DNA from: Thalassotalea euphylliae
GTDB taxonomy: Bacteria > Pseudomonadota > Gammaproteobacteria > Enterobacterales > Alteromonadaceae
Direction of reading: 5' to 3'
Length of the DNA stretch: 64,000 nt
Assembly: GCF_003390335.1 (NCBI RefSeq)
Contig: NZ_QUOU01000001.1
Coordinates: forward strand, 2,108,001-2,172,000
The stretch's first letter is position 1; every line of letters begins with the position of its first letter. Below the pieces are notes generated by a model that did not search any database, was not told where the DNA came from, and saw nothing but the letters and a program-made list of their open reading frames with translations. Of this stretch, positions 8,836-16,411 are shown in pieces. A program made the position numbers and the translations under genes.

Positions 8836-9465
8836 ATGTGGCGACACACGCAAAACAGCATGCCAAAACAACAATTAAACGAATTAAATGTGCTACTGAT
8901 TGAAGACGATAAGAAAAAGGCCAACATTCTGATGGAAGCCTTAGGGCGCTCTCAATATTGTATTAAACACGTCGCTTCCTCTGGCATATCCTTACTCAAG
9001 CAAGTAGAGCAGCTGCAACCCGATGTCATTATTATCGATGTCGAATCGCCCAGTCGCGATATTTTAGACAGCCTCAGTATTATTTCTCACGCCAACCCCA
9101 AACCGGTCGTGATGTTCTCAGAGCAGGAAGATACCGAAACCATCAATCAAACCGTCAAATCTGGTGTAAGTGCCTATATCGCTGGTGATATCAATCCTAT
9201 TCGCGTGCGCTCTATTTTAGATACCGCCGTTGCGCGCTTTTCAGAATACCAAGCGTTAAAAAGTGAACTGGTGAAAACCAAGCAAAAACTATCGAGTCAG
9301 CGGGTTGTTGAGCAGGCGAAAGTTTGGCTAATGGAAACCAAAAGCTTAACGGAAAAAGAGGCTTACCATCGCATACGTAAAATGGCGATGGACAATAGCC
9401 AAAAATTAGAAGATGTCGCTAAAAACATTTTATCGCTGGCGCAAATGTTGGAGAAATCATCATGA
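8836..9465 (+). CDS. nasT: NasT-like ANTAR response regulator (nitrate antiterminator)
   Basis: This protein of about 209 residues has a receiver-like domain (LNVLLIEDDKKKANIL, PDVIIIDVESPSRD) and a C-terminal three-helix ANTAR domain (AKVWLMETKSLTEKEAYHRIRKMAMDNSQKLEDVAKNIL is the region; key residues are the AK, LTE.EAY and RKMAMD blocks). NasT-type proteins bind paired hairpins in the leader RNA of nitrate genes and prevent termination. The start is uncertain: an ATG at 8836 has a nearby GGA, and ATGs at 8800 and 8860 are alternatives. The stop overlaps the nasS start by four bases (ATGA), so the two are translationally coupled. Confidence 0.9.
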   Translation: MWRHTQNSMPKQQLNELNVLLIEDDKKKANILMEALGRSQYCIKHVASSGISLLKQVEQLQPDVIIIDVESPSRDILDSLSIISHANPKPVVMFSEQEDTETINQTVKSGVSAYIAGDINPIRVRSILDTAVARFSEYQALKSELVKTKQKLSSQRVVEQAKVWLMETKSLTEKEAYHRIRKMAMDNSQKLEDVAKNILSLAQMLEKSS

Positions 9466-10631
9466 GTCAAATTCATACTCAACTCAGTGGCAGTGAATCG
9501 CGTGACATTGCATTGGGCTTTATGCCGTTAACCGACTGTGCCCCCTTAGTGGTTGCGCATGAGCTTGGTTTTTTTGAAGGGCAGGGGCTTAACGTTACCC
9601 TGAAAAAACAATATTCGTGGGCGACAATGCGCGACAAGCTCCACGCTGGTGTACTCGATGCAGCTCAGTTTCTTGCCCCTATGCCCATTGCCAGTACGCT
9701 CGGGTTAAGTGGGCCTGCAGTGAATGTCATTGCCCCTATGGTACTTAGCCAAAACGGCAACGGTATCACCTTATCCATGGCGCTTTATGAAGAGATCAAA
9801 TTCATTCATCAACGGCTGTTTGTCGACTTACCCATTAGTGCGGCATTGTTAAAACCTGTGATTGAGGCGAGAAAACAGTCGGGCACTAAACTTAGGTTTG
9901 CCACCGTTTATCCGCACAGCTGTCATTATTACCAGCTGCTCACTTGGTTCGAGCAAAACGGTGTCAACAAAGGTGATGTCGATATTGTGATCATTCCGCC
10001 AGCCTCAATGGTTGAGGCACTTCAAAGTGATGATATCGACGGCTTCTGTGTCGGTGGCCCGTGGAATGCCAAAGCGGTTCGTGACGGGGTTGGTGTAACG
10101 GGGGCAACGTCATGTGATATTTGGCCGGATATGCCCGAAAAAGTCCTTGCGATGAAACACAGTTGGCAAGTACAAAACCCAGCAACCACCAAAGCGCTGA
10201 TCCGCGCACTGCAACAAGCATGTGACTGGCTAGCCACTGTGGCTAATCGCTTTGAAGCGGCGCGTATTTTGAGCCGCCATACCTATTTAGACTTACATCT
10301 GTCGGTAATAGCCCCATCCTTAATCGGCAGTTGTTTAGTACACCATCAACTATCACCGCGACATATGCCGAGCTACAACCGTTTTGCAGTTGATGGTAGC
10401 GACACGATCAACAAACCAGAGCTGTTTCACGGTGAATGGTTGTTAAGTCAGATGCTCAAGTATCAGCACATTCCAGAAAATAGTAAAGTGGAACAACTGA
10501 TGAGCCAAGTCTTTAGGCAAGACATCTACCAAGGTGCCTTTACTGATAGCAATATTGCTACGCCTTCAAATGTCGCTAGGCTAGCAACAGCAACTAAAGC
10601 ATCGCTAAAAAGCACCAAAATGGTTCCATGA
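9462..10631 (+). CDS. nasS: NasS-like nitrate sensor, cytoplasmic NrtA homologue
   Basis: This 389-residue protein belongs to the NrtA/CmpA substrate-binding family but lacks a signal peptide, which is the hallmark of NasS. Shared motifs with the true binding protein downstream include LGFMPLTDCAPLVVAHELGFFEGQGL, NGNGITLS, a FCVGGPWN block and RALQQACDWL. In characterised systems NasS holds NasT inactive and releases it when nitrate or nitrite binds. The four-base overlap with nasT and the nitrate operon that follows support this role. The C-terminal 30 residues are rich in Ala, Ser and Lys and look unstructured. Confidence 0.9.
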   Translation: MSQIHTQLSGSESRDIALGFMPLTDCAPLVVAHELGFFEGQGLNVTLKKQYSWATMRDKLHAGVLDAAQFLAPMPIASTLGLSGPAVNVIAPMVLSQNGNGITLSMALYEEIKFIHQRLFVDLPISAALLKPVIEARKQSGTKLRFATVYPHSCHYYQLLTWFEQNGVNKGDVDIVIIPPASMVEALQSDDIDGFCVGGPWNAKAVRDGVGVTGATSCDIWPDMPEKVLAMKHSWQVQNPATTKALIRALQQACDWLATVANRFEAARILSRHTYLDLHLSVIAPSLIGSCLVHHQLSPRHMPSYNRFAVDGSDTINKPELFHGEWLLSQMLKYQHIPENSKVEQLMSQVFRQDIYQGAFTDSNIATPSNVARLATATKASLKSTKMVP

Positions 10632-10773
10632 TGCGCCAAACTAATGCATTACATAGCAATGTACGATTTAGACAACTATTCGCTAAACAAGCTGTAGGCC
10701 AGTAAAAACCAAGGTTTAGAGTATATATTCAAAGTTGGCACTAAACATGAATAGCCTAATGTGAAGTTATCAA

Positions 10774-10794
10774 CGTTTGCAGTTGGGGCAAACG
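10774..10794 (+). promoter_or_regulatory. Leader stem-loop upstream of nrtA (7-bp stem)
   Basis: CGTTTGC and GCAAACG form a perfect 7-bp stem around the seven-base loop AGTTGGG. It lies in the 400-base region between nasS and nrtA. The loop is one base longer than the ANTAR consensus, so its role is open. The remainder of 10632-10900 contains no gene I can support. Confidence 0.4.
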
Positions 10795-10919
10795 AAAAAT
10801 TAAAAGCCAACCCTGCAACGGCTGTGGGTATAACTCGTCTAGAACCAAGCATTTTAGACCAACATTTTATACGCTGTAATTGAGCGTTAATAACAACACA
10901 ATTTAATTTAACTAATTAC

Positions 10920-10935
10920 ACCGCAAAGGCGTGGT
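10920..10935 (+). promoter_or_regulatory. ANTAR-target hairpin in nrtA leader
   Basis: ACCGC and GTGGT form a 5-bp stem (one G-U) closing the six-base loop AAAGGC. ANTAR proteins recognise hexaloops with A at position 1 and G at position 4, which this loop has. It lies 22 bases before the terminator stem, the arrangement expected for the second hairpin of an ANTAR antitermination site. A matching first hairpin was not clearly found. Confidence 0.6.
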
Positions 10936-10956
10936 AACCGATTAGTTTGGCATTGT

Positions 10957-11017
10957 AGCCCGCATGCACATGGTGTCGATCCCCGTGATTGAGCCTTGAG
11001 TGCAGCGGGCTTTTTTT
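10957..11017 (+). terminator. Leader terminator/attenuator before nrtA
   Basis: AGCCCGC-A-TGCAC pairs with GTGCAGCGGGCT (one bulged A), closing a loop of about 30 bases, and is followed by seven T residues. It ends five bases before the nrtA ribosome binding site. A terminator ahead of the first structural gene, combined with nasT just upstream, indicates nitrate-responsive transcription antitermination. Confidence 0.85.
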
Positions 11018-11031
11018 ATTTGGAGGAACGG

Positions 11032-12441
11032 ATGTTTAAACACCTAATAAAACAACCAAAACAATTCTGCCGCAAAATAATGAGTCAAGCGATAGTGGCT
11101 GGCCTTTGTGTCACTACTAGTATCATGAGTGCTAGTGTGAATGCTAAAGAGTTAGGCTACCCAGAAAAGGAAGAGCTTAAATTCGGTTTTATCAAGCTTA
11201 CTGATATGGCGCCTATTGCGATTGCCTATGAAAAGGGCTATTTCGAAGACGAAGGCTTATATGTCACTATCGAAGCGCAAGCAAACTGGAAGGTACTGCT
11301 TGATGGCGTCATTGATGGGCGTTTAGATGGCGCCCATATGCTTGCTGGCCAACCCATTGCTGCAACGATTGGCTACGGTACCAAAGCAGAAATTATCACG
11401 CCATTTTCGATGGACTTAAACGGCAACGGCATTACAGTTTCTAACGAAATTTGGCAGCAAATGAAGGGCAATATTCCCAAGCGCGCTGACGGTAAGCCTG
11501 TTCATCCAATTAAAGCAGACGCCCTTAAACCTGTCGTTGAAAAGTACTCAGCAGCGGGCAAACCGTTCAACATGGGCATGGTATTCCCGGTTTCAACACA
11601 TAACTACGAGTTGCGCTATTGGTTAGCCGCTGGTGGTATCCATCCGGGCTTCTACGCACCGCACAAAGGTGATACTTCCGGCCAAATAGATGCCGAAGCC
11701 TTGTTATCAGTAACACCACCACCACAAATGCCCGCGACGTTAGAAGCAGGCACTATCTACGGCTACTGTGTGGGCGAACCTTGGAACCAACAAGCAGTGT
11801 TCAAAGGGATTGGCGTACCGGTTGTTACGGATTACGAAATTTGGAAAGACAACCCTGAAAAAGTCTTTGGTATTACCAAAGCGTTTGCCGAGAAATACCC
11901 CAATACCACGGTGCGTTTAACCCGCGCCTTAATTCGCGCGGCTAAATGGTTAGATGAAAACAATAACGCTAACCGTCCAGAAGCGGTGAAGATCTTATCG
12001 CAATCTAACTATGTGGGCGCAGATTACGACGTTATTGCCAACAGTATGACAGGTACGTTTGAGTATGAAAAAGGCGATAAGCGCGAGGTGCCAGACTTTA
12101 ATGTGTTCTTCCGTTACAACGCTACGTATCCGTTTTATTCCGATGCAATTTGGTACTTAACGCAAATGCGTCGCTGGGGGCAAATCAGCGAAGACAAGCC
12201 AGACGCTTGGTATTTTGATGTCGCGAAAAAAGTTTATCGCCCAGATATTTACATGAAAGCAGCACAGTCTTTGGTGGATGAAAAGCTTATGCTAGCCACT
12301 GATTTTGCATCATTAAACGGTGAAGACGGTTTCCGTAACCCGCAAACACACTTTATTGACAATATCGTTTACGACGGTACTAAGCCAAACGAATACATCA
12401 ATAAATTTAACATTGGCTTAAAAGCTGGCGACAAAATTTAG
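11032..12441 (+). CDS. nrtA: NrtA periplasmic nitrate-binding protein
   Basis: This 469-residue protein is the substrate-binding part of a nitrate/nitrite ABC transporter. It has a long basic N-terminal export signal (hydrophobic stretch about 19-40, ending near VNAKELG). Family motifs follow: FIKLTDMAPIAIAYEKGYF, NGNGITVS, GYCVGEPWNQQAV and LTRALIRAAKWLDENN. The ATG at 11032 has GGAGGA five bases upstream; the in-frame TTG at 10996 lies inside the terminator stem and is not used. Its last 89 codons are duplicated downstream as part of a 649-bp tandem repeat. Confidence 0.95.
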   Translation: MFKHLIKQPKQFCRKIMSQAIVAGLCVTTSIMSASVNAKELGYPEKEELKFGFIKLTDMAPIAIAYEKGYFEDEGLYVTIEAQANWKVLLDGVIDGRLDGAHMLAGQPIAATIGYGTKAEIITPFSMDLNGNGITVSNEIWQQMKGNIPKRADGKPVHPIKADALKPVVEKYSAAGKPFNMGMVFPVSTHNYELRYWLAAGGIHPGFYAPHKGDTSGQIDAEALLSVTPPPQMPATLEAGTIYGYCVGEPWNQQAVFKGIGVPVVTDYEIWKDNPEKVFGITKAFAEKYPNTTVRLTRALIRAAKWLDENNNANRPEAVKILSQSNYVGADYDVIANSMTGTFEYEKGDKREVPDFNVFFRYNATYPFYSDAIWYLTQMRRWGQISEDKPDAWYFDVAKKVYRPDIYMKAAQSLVDEKLMLATDFASLNGEDGFRNPQTHFIDNIVYDGTKPNEYINKFNIGLKAGDKI

Positions 12442-12823
12442 TCGCCAGTCAAACCAATCAGTTAGGAAGTTATACAGCGTAGCCTTTTCTTTTAGAAGTG
12501 AGCGCTACGTGCTTGGAGAATAATATGACCACCTTAATACAAAAAATGATCACCTCAGATGGCGAACCAAATTGGGCTACAAATGCATTGCGTTGGTTGT
12601 CAAATCACACCAAAGCAATTGTTTTACCTATTATTGGCATTGCGGTTTTCCTACTCATCTGGTCATTTGCTGCCAGTAACATTGATACGTCACTTGGCAA
12701 GTTTCCCGGCCCAACGGCTGTGGCGACACAGGTGGTTAACTTATATGAAGAGCATAATGCAGAGCGCGAAAAAGAAGTCGCTTTTTATCAACGTCAAGAA
12801 GAGCGTAACGCCAAACGCGTCGC
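12175..12823 (+). repeat. 649-bp tandem duplication, first copy
   Basis: This segment covers the 3' end of nrtA, the intergenic region and the first 299 bases of nrtB. It appears identical to 12824-13472. The junction falls at GCGTCGC, a 7-base sequence present in nrtA at 12168-12174 and in nrtB at 13466-13472. Confidence 0.95.
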
Positions 12824-12905
12824 TGGGGGCAAATCAGCGAAGACAAGCCAGACGCTTGGTATTTTGATGTCGCGAAAAAAGTTTATCGCCCAGATATTTA
12901 CATGA
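12525..12905 (+). pseudogene. Truncated nrtB copy created by the duplication
   Basis: The first 299 bases are identical to the start of the intact nrtB at 13174, including the ribosome binding site. At 12824 the sequence jumps back into nrtA in the wrong frame, so about 27 unrelated residues follow before a stop at 12905. The product would hold only the first NrtB membrane segment and no permease core, so it is not functional. It may still be translated, because its start region is unchanged. Confidence 0.9.
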
Positions 12906-13090
12906 AAGCAGCACAGTCTTTGGTGGATGAAAAGCTTATGCTAGCCACTGATTTTGCATCATTAAACGGTGAAGACGGTTTCCGTAACCCGCAAACACAC
13001 TTTATTGACAATATCGTTTACGACGGTACTAAGCCAAACGAATACATCAATAAATTTAACATTGGCTTAAAAGCTGGCGACAAAATTTAG
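12824..13090 (+). pseudogene. Duplicated 3' fragment of nrtA
   Basis: This stretch repeats the last 89 codons of nrtA, from the GQISED segment to LKAGDKI and the stop. It has no start codon in context except an internal ATG at 12902 that lacks a ribosome binding site. It arose from the tandem duplication and is not an independent gene. Confidence 0.9.
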
Positions 13091-13472
13091 TCGCCAGTCA
13101 AACCAATCAGTTAGGAAGTTATACAGCGTAGCCTTTTCTTTTAGAAGTGAGCGCTACGTGCTTGGAGAATAATATGACCACCTTAATACAAAAAATGATC
13201 ACCTCAGATGGCGAACCAAATTGGGCTACAAATGCATTGCGTTGGTTGTCAAATCACACCAAAGCAATTGTTTTACCTATTATTGGCATTGCGGTTTTCC
13301 TACTCATCTGGTCATTTGCTGCCAGTAACATTGATACGTCACTTGGCAAGTTTCCCGGCCCAACGGCTGTGGCGACACAGGTGGTTAACTTATATGAAGA
13401 GCATAATGCAGAGCGCGAAAAAGAAGTCGCTTTTTATCAACGTCAAGAAGAGCGTAACGCCAAACGCGTCGC
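12824..13472 (+). repeat. 649-bp tandem duplication, second copy
   Basis: This is the second of two adjacent copies; it appears identical to 12175-12823 by direct reading. The intact nrtB starts inside this copy. Confidence 0.95.
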
Positions 13473-14172
13473 CAAAGATCCTGACTATGTGCCCAAGATC
13501 AGAGCCTACACAGGTAAAGAAACATTTATTGACCAAATCGGTACAAGTTTAGTCACGGTTATGAGTGGCTTTGTGTTGGCAGCGGTCATCGCGATTCCAT
13601 TGGGGATTGCGATTGGGTTAAGCAAAAACTTGAATACGGCAATTAACCCAATTATTCAAATCTTTAAGCCTGTTTCGCCATTGGCATGGTTACCGCTGGT
13701 GACTATGGTCGTGAGTGCGCTGTATGTGTCACCTGAGCCAATGTTTGCCAAGTCATTTGTTAACTCAATGATCACCGTCACGCTATGTTGTTTGTGGCCG
13801 ATGGTGATTAACACGTCGGTAGGCGTGTCAGCAATCAACTCAGATTGGAACAACGTTAGTCGTGTCCTGCGTTTACCTAGCCTAGTTCACGTTCAAAAGA
13901 TCGTGTTACCTGCGTCAATCCCAGCCATTTTCACTGGTATGCGCTTATCACTTGGTATCGCTTGGATGGTATTAATTGCGGCCGAAATGCTGGCGCAAAA
14001 CCCTGGTCTTGGCAAATTTGTTTGGGACGAATTCCAAAATGGCAGTTCGCAAAGTTTAAGTCGAATCATGACCGCAGTCTTTGTTATTGGTTTTATCGGC
14101 TTCTTACTTGACCGCGGCATGTTGCAGCTACAACGCATTGTCTCTTGGGACAAAGCCAGCGCAAACCGTTAA
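13174..14172 (+). CDS. nrtB: NrtB nitrate ABC transporter permease
   Basis: This 332-residue inner-membrane permease is the intact copy. The first membrane helix (about residues 29-50) is followed by a charged periplasmic or linker segment (EEHNAEREKEV) and then five more hydrophobic helices. The EAA-type loop that contacts the ATPase is visible as the AAEMLAQNPGLGKFVWDEF segment. GGAG precedes the ATG. It would pair with NrtA and NrtC to import nitrate or nitrite. Because the duplicated region carries its own start site, this copy should be translated normally. Confidence 0.95.
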   Translation: MTTLIQKMITSDGEPNWATNALRWLSNHTKAIVLPIIGIAVFLLIWSFAASNIDTSLGKFPGPTAVATQVVNLYEEHNAEREKEVAFYQRQEERNAKRVAKDPDYVPKIRAYTGKETFIDQIGTSLVTVMSGFVLAAVIAIPLGIAIGLSKNLNTAINPIIQIFKPVSPLAWLPLVTMVVSALYVSPEPMFAKSFVNSMITVTLCCLWPMVINTSVGVSAINSDWNNVSRVLRLPSLVHVQKIVLPASIPAIFTGMRLSLGIAWMVLIAAEMLAQNPGLGKFVWDEFQNGSSQSLSRIMTAVFVIGFIGFLLDRGMLQLQRIVSWDKASANR

Positions 14173-14214
14173 TTCACTTTAGGCACTTACATTCGTAGAG
14201 AAAGGAATAGTTAG

Positions 14215-15075
14215 ATGAGCATTTTACTAGATATCAGCAAAATCGACATGGTATTTCCAACGCCTAAAGGGGATTTTACCGCGCTAAAAGAAGTGGATTT
14301 GAAAATCAACAAAGGTGAATTCATTTCCCTGATTGGCCACTCTGGCTGTGGTAAGTCAACGGTGTTGAACGTGGTTGCTGGTTTGTATCAAGCAACGAAA
14401 GGTGGTGTGTTGTTAAACAACAAAGAAGTCACAGAGCCTGGCCCTGAGCGCGCAGTGGTGTTTCAAAACCATTCACTGTTGCCTTGGTTAACTGCCTATC
14501 AAAATGTTGAGTTGGCGGTAAAACAAGTGTTCAAAAAGAAAATGGCAGCGGGCGAGATGAAAGCGTGGATCGAACACAACTTAAAATTGGTTCACATGGA
14601 TCACGCGATGCACAAGCGTCCTGATGAGATCTCTGGTGGTATGAAGCAACGCGTTGGTATTGCTCGTGCGCTAGCCATGCAACCGGAAGTATTATTGATG
14701 GATGAGCCATTTGGCGCACTTGACGCATTAACGCGCGCTCATATGCAAGATTCACTGATGGAAATTCAAGATGAACTTAACAACACAGTGATCATGATCA
14801 CCCACGATGTTGACGAAGCGGTGCTGTTATCTGATCGCATTGTCATGATGACTAACGGCCCCGCGGCAACCATCGGCGAAATTCTGGATGTTAATCTACC
14901 AAGGCCACGAAATCGTTTGGCATTGGCACAAGATGCTGAATACAACCGACTTCGCTCCGCTGTATTAACTTTCCTGTATGAAAAACAACGTAAGGTCGAA
15001 CCGATCAGTGCTAAAGCTGACCGTTCGAATACGACGAACAGCAAAGTCAACGCCGAAAAACATGATGTGGCGTAG
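14215..15075 (+). CDS. nrtC: NrtC/NrtD-type nitrate ABC transporter ATPase
   Basis: This 286-residue ATPase energises the nitrate importer. Walker A (GHSGCGKST), the Q-loop (VVFQNHSLLPW), the ABC signature (SGGMKQRVGIARAL), Walker B (LLMDEPFGALD) and the switch His (MITHDVDEA) are all present. It is a single-domain ATPase without the NrtA-like regulatory extension found in cyanobacterial NrtC, so it is closer to NrtD or to proteobacterial NasD/NrtC in length. It follows nrtB by 42 bases with an AAAGGA site. Confidence 0.93.
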   Translation: MSILLDISKIDMVFPTPKGDFTALKEVDLKINKGEFISLIGHSGCGKSTVLNVVAGLYQATKGGVLLNNKEVTEPGPERAVVFQNHSLLPWLTAYQNVELAVKQVFKKKMAAGEMKAWIEHNLKLVHMDHAMHKRPDEISGGMKQRVGIARALAMQPEVLLMDEPFGALDALTRAHMQDSLMEIQDELNNTVIMITHDVDEAVLLSDRIVMMTNGPAATIGEILDVNLPRPRNRLALAQDAEYNRLRSAVLTFLYEKQRKVEPISAKADRSNTTNSKVNAEKHDVA

Positions 15076-15181
15076 CCATAACATATTATCGCAACGCTAC
15101 TATAATTTGGCTGAATATTAGCCGTTTTAAAGCGTTCTACAATGACTTTGTTTTCGTTTAAGAATCCAATAAGGAAATAAC

Positions 15182-16369
15182 ATGAAAGCTAACAAAATTA
15201 CTCTCTCAATTTTTGCTGGTACGGCATTTACCGCTGTTTCACCTTTGGCATTAAGTGCTGATGAGGCAAAAGCAAGCATTGATTTTCGTCTGCGCTACGA
15301 AGCTGTCGACCAAGACAACGCATTGCGCGATGCCGATGCGCTGACATTGCGTACCCGCCTAAGTTACAAAACAGCAACTTACAACAAGTTTTCTGGCTTT
15401 GTTGAGTTTGAAGACTCACGCAAAGTGTTCGGCGTTGATGACTACAACGACACGGCAGGTAATGGTGCAGGCTACTCTGTTATTGCCGACCCAGAAACTT
15501 CAGAGCTGGATCAGGCTTATGTGCAATACGCTGACCAAGGCTTTACCGCCAAAGTTGGTCGCCAAGTGATCACCTTAGACAATCATCGCTTTGTTGGCCA
15601 TGTTGGTTGGCGTCAAGACCGTCAAACCTTTGATGCTGCGTCGTTCAATTACAAAGCCGATAAATTTGAAGCCACTTACGCTTATTTAAATCAGCGCAAT
15701 CGCATTTTTGCTGAAAATCGCGACCTCGACAGCAAAGACCACTTGTTAAATGTCAGCTACAAAACGCCGTACGGCAAATTAACGGGTTATAGCTACTTGT
15801 TAGAGGTTGATGAAGGTGTTGATAACAGTTTAGACACTTACGGTTTCCGCTTTGCCGGTGCGCAAAAGCAAGGGGACAACAAGCTGCTTTACACCATTGA
15901 GTTTGCCACCCAAGAATCAGAAGCCGCTGGCACTGAGTTTGATGCCGATTACACCTTGCTAGAGCTGGGTTATGTCATCAAGGGTATTACGCTTAAAGGC
16001 GGTTACGAAGTGTTGGGCAGCGACGACGGCGCATATGGCTTCTCAACACCGCTAGCAACACTGCATAAATTCAACGGCTGGGCAGATCAATTTTTGGGGA
16101 CGCCAAGTGTCGGTTTGACCGACTTATACCTGTCGGCTGCTGGTAAAGCATTTGGCGGTAAATGGTCAGTGGTTTATCACGATTACGAAGCAGACGATGG
16201 CAATGCTGTGGTCGATGATCTAGGTGATGAAATTAACCTTTCATACGGCAAAAGCTTCAACAAAACCTTTTCAGGTGGTGTGAAATTCGCTGCCTACTCG
16301 GCAGGCGATACAGGCTCAGGCAAAGTCGATACTGACAAGCTTTGGGTCTGGGTTGGTGCAAAATTCTAA
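15182..16369 (+). CDS. Outer-membrane porin, alginate-export-domain type
   Basis: This 395-residue protein has a signal peptide (about 1-25, ending ALSADEAK). It is followed by many alternating amphipathic strands rich in Tyr, Asp and Gly, and ends with a C-terminal aromatic residue (WVWVGAKF), which is typical of an outer-membrane beta-barrel. The DFRLRYE and KVGRQVITLDNHRFVGHVGWRQ segments resemble the alginate-export (Alginate_exp) porin family. Its place between the nitrate transporter and nirB suggests it carries nitrate or nitrite across the outer membrane; that is inferred from context only. Confidence 0.85.
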   Translation: MKANKITLSIFAGTAFTAVSPLALSADEAKASIDFRLRYEAVDQDNALRDADALTLRTRLSYKTATYNKFSGFVEFEDSRKVFGVDDYNDTAGNGAGYSVIADPETSELDQAYVQYADQGFTAKVGRQVITLDNHRFVGHVGWRQDRQTFDAASFNYKADKFEATYAYLNQRNRIFAENRDLDSKDHLLNVSYKTPYGKLTGYSYLLEVDEGVDNSLDTYGFRFAGAQKQGDNKLLYTIEFATQESEAAGTEFDADYTLLELGYVIKGITLKGGYEVLGSDDGAYGFSTPLATLHKFNGWADQFLGTPSVGLTDLYLSAAGKAFGGKWSVVYHDYEADDGNAVVDDLGDEINLSYGKSFNKTFSGGVKFAAYSAGDTGSGKVDTDKLWVWVGAKF

Positions 16370-16411
16370 GCAAATCGCATCAATCAGGAATCTAAGTTAA
16401 GAGGAAATACT

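Noticed and set aside
10868..10890. ACGCT/AGCGT hairpin as first ANTAR stem
   Set aside because: The loop GTAATTG lacks A at position 1 and G at position 4 and is seven bases long.
10951..10970. TGGCA...GC sequence resembling a sigma-54 promoter before nrtA
   Set aside because: The -12 element does not fit (no TTGC at the right spacing) and the bases form the terminator stem.
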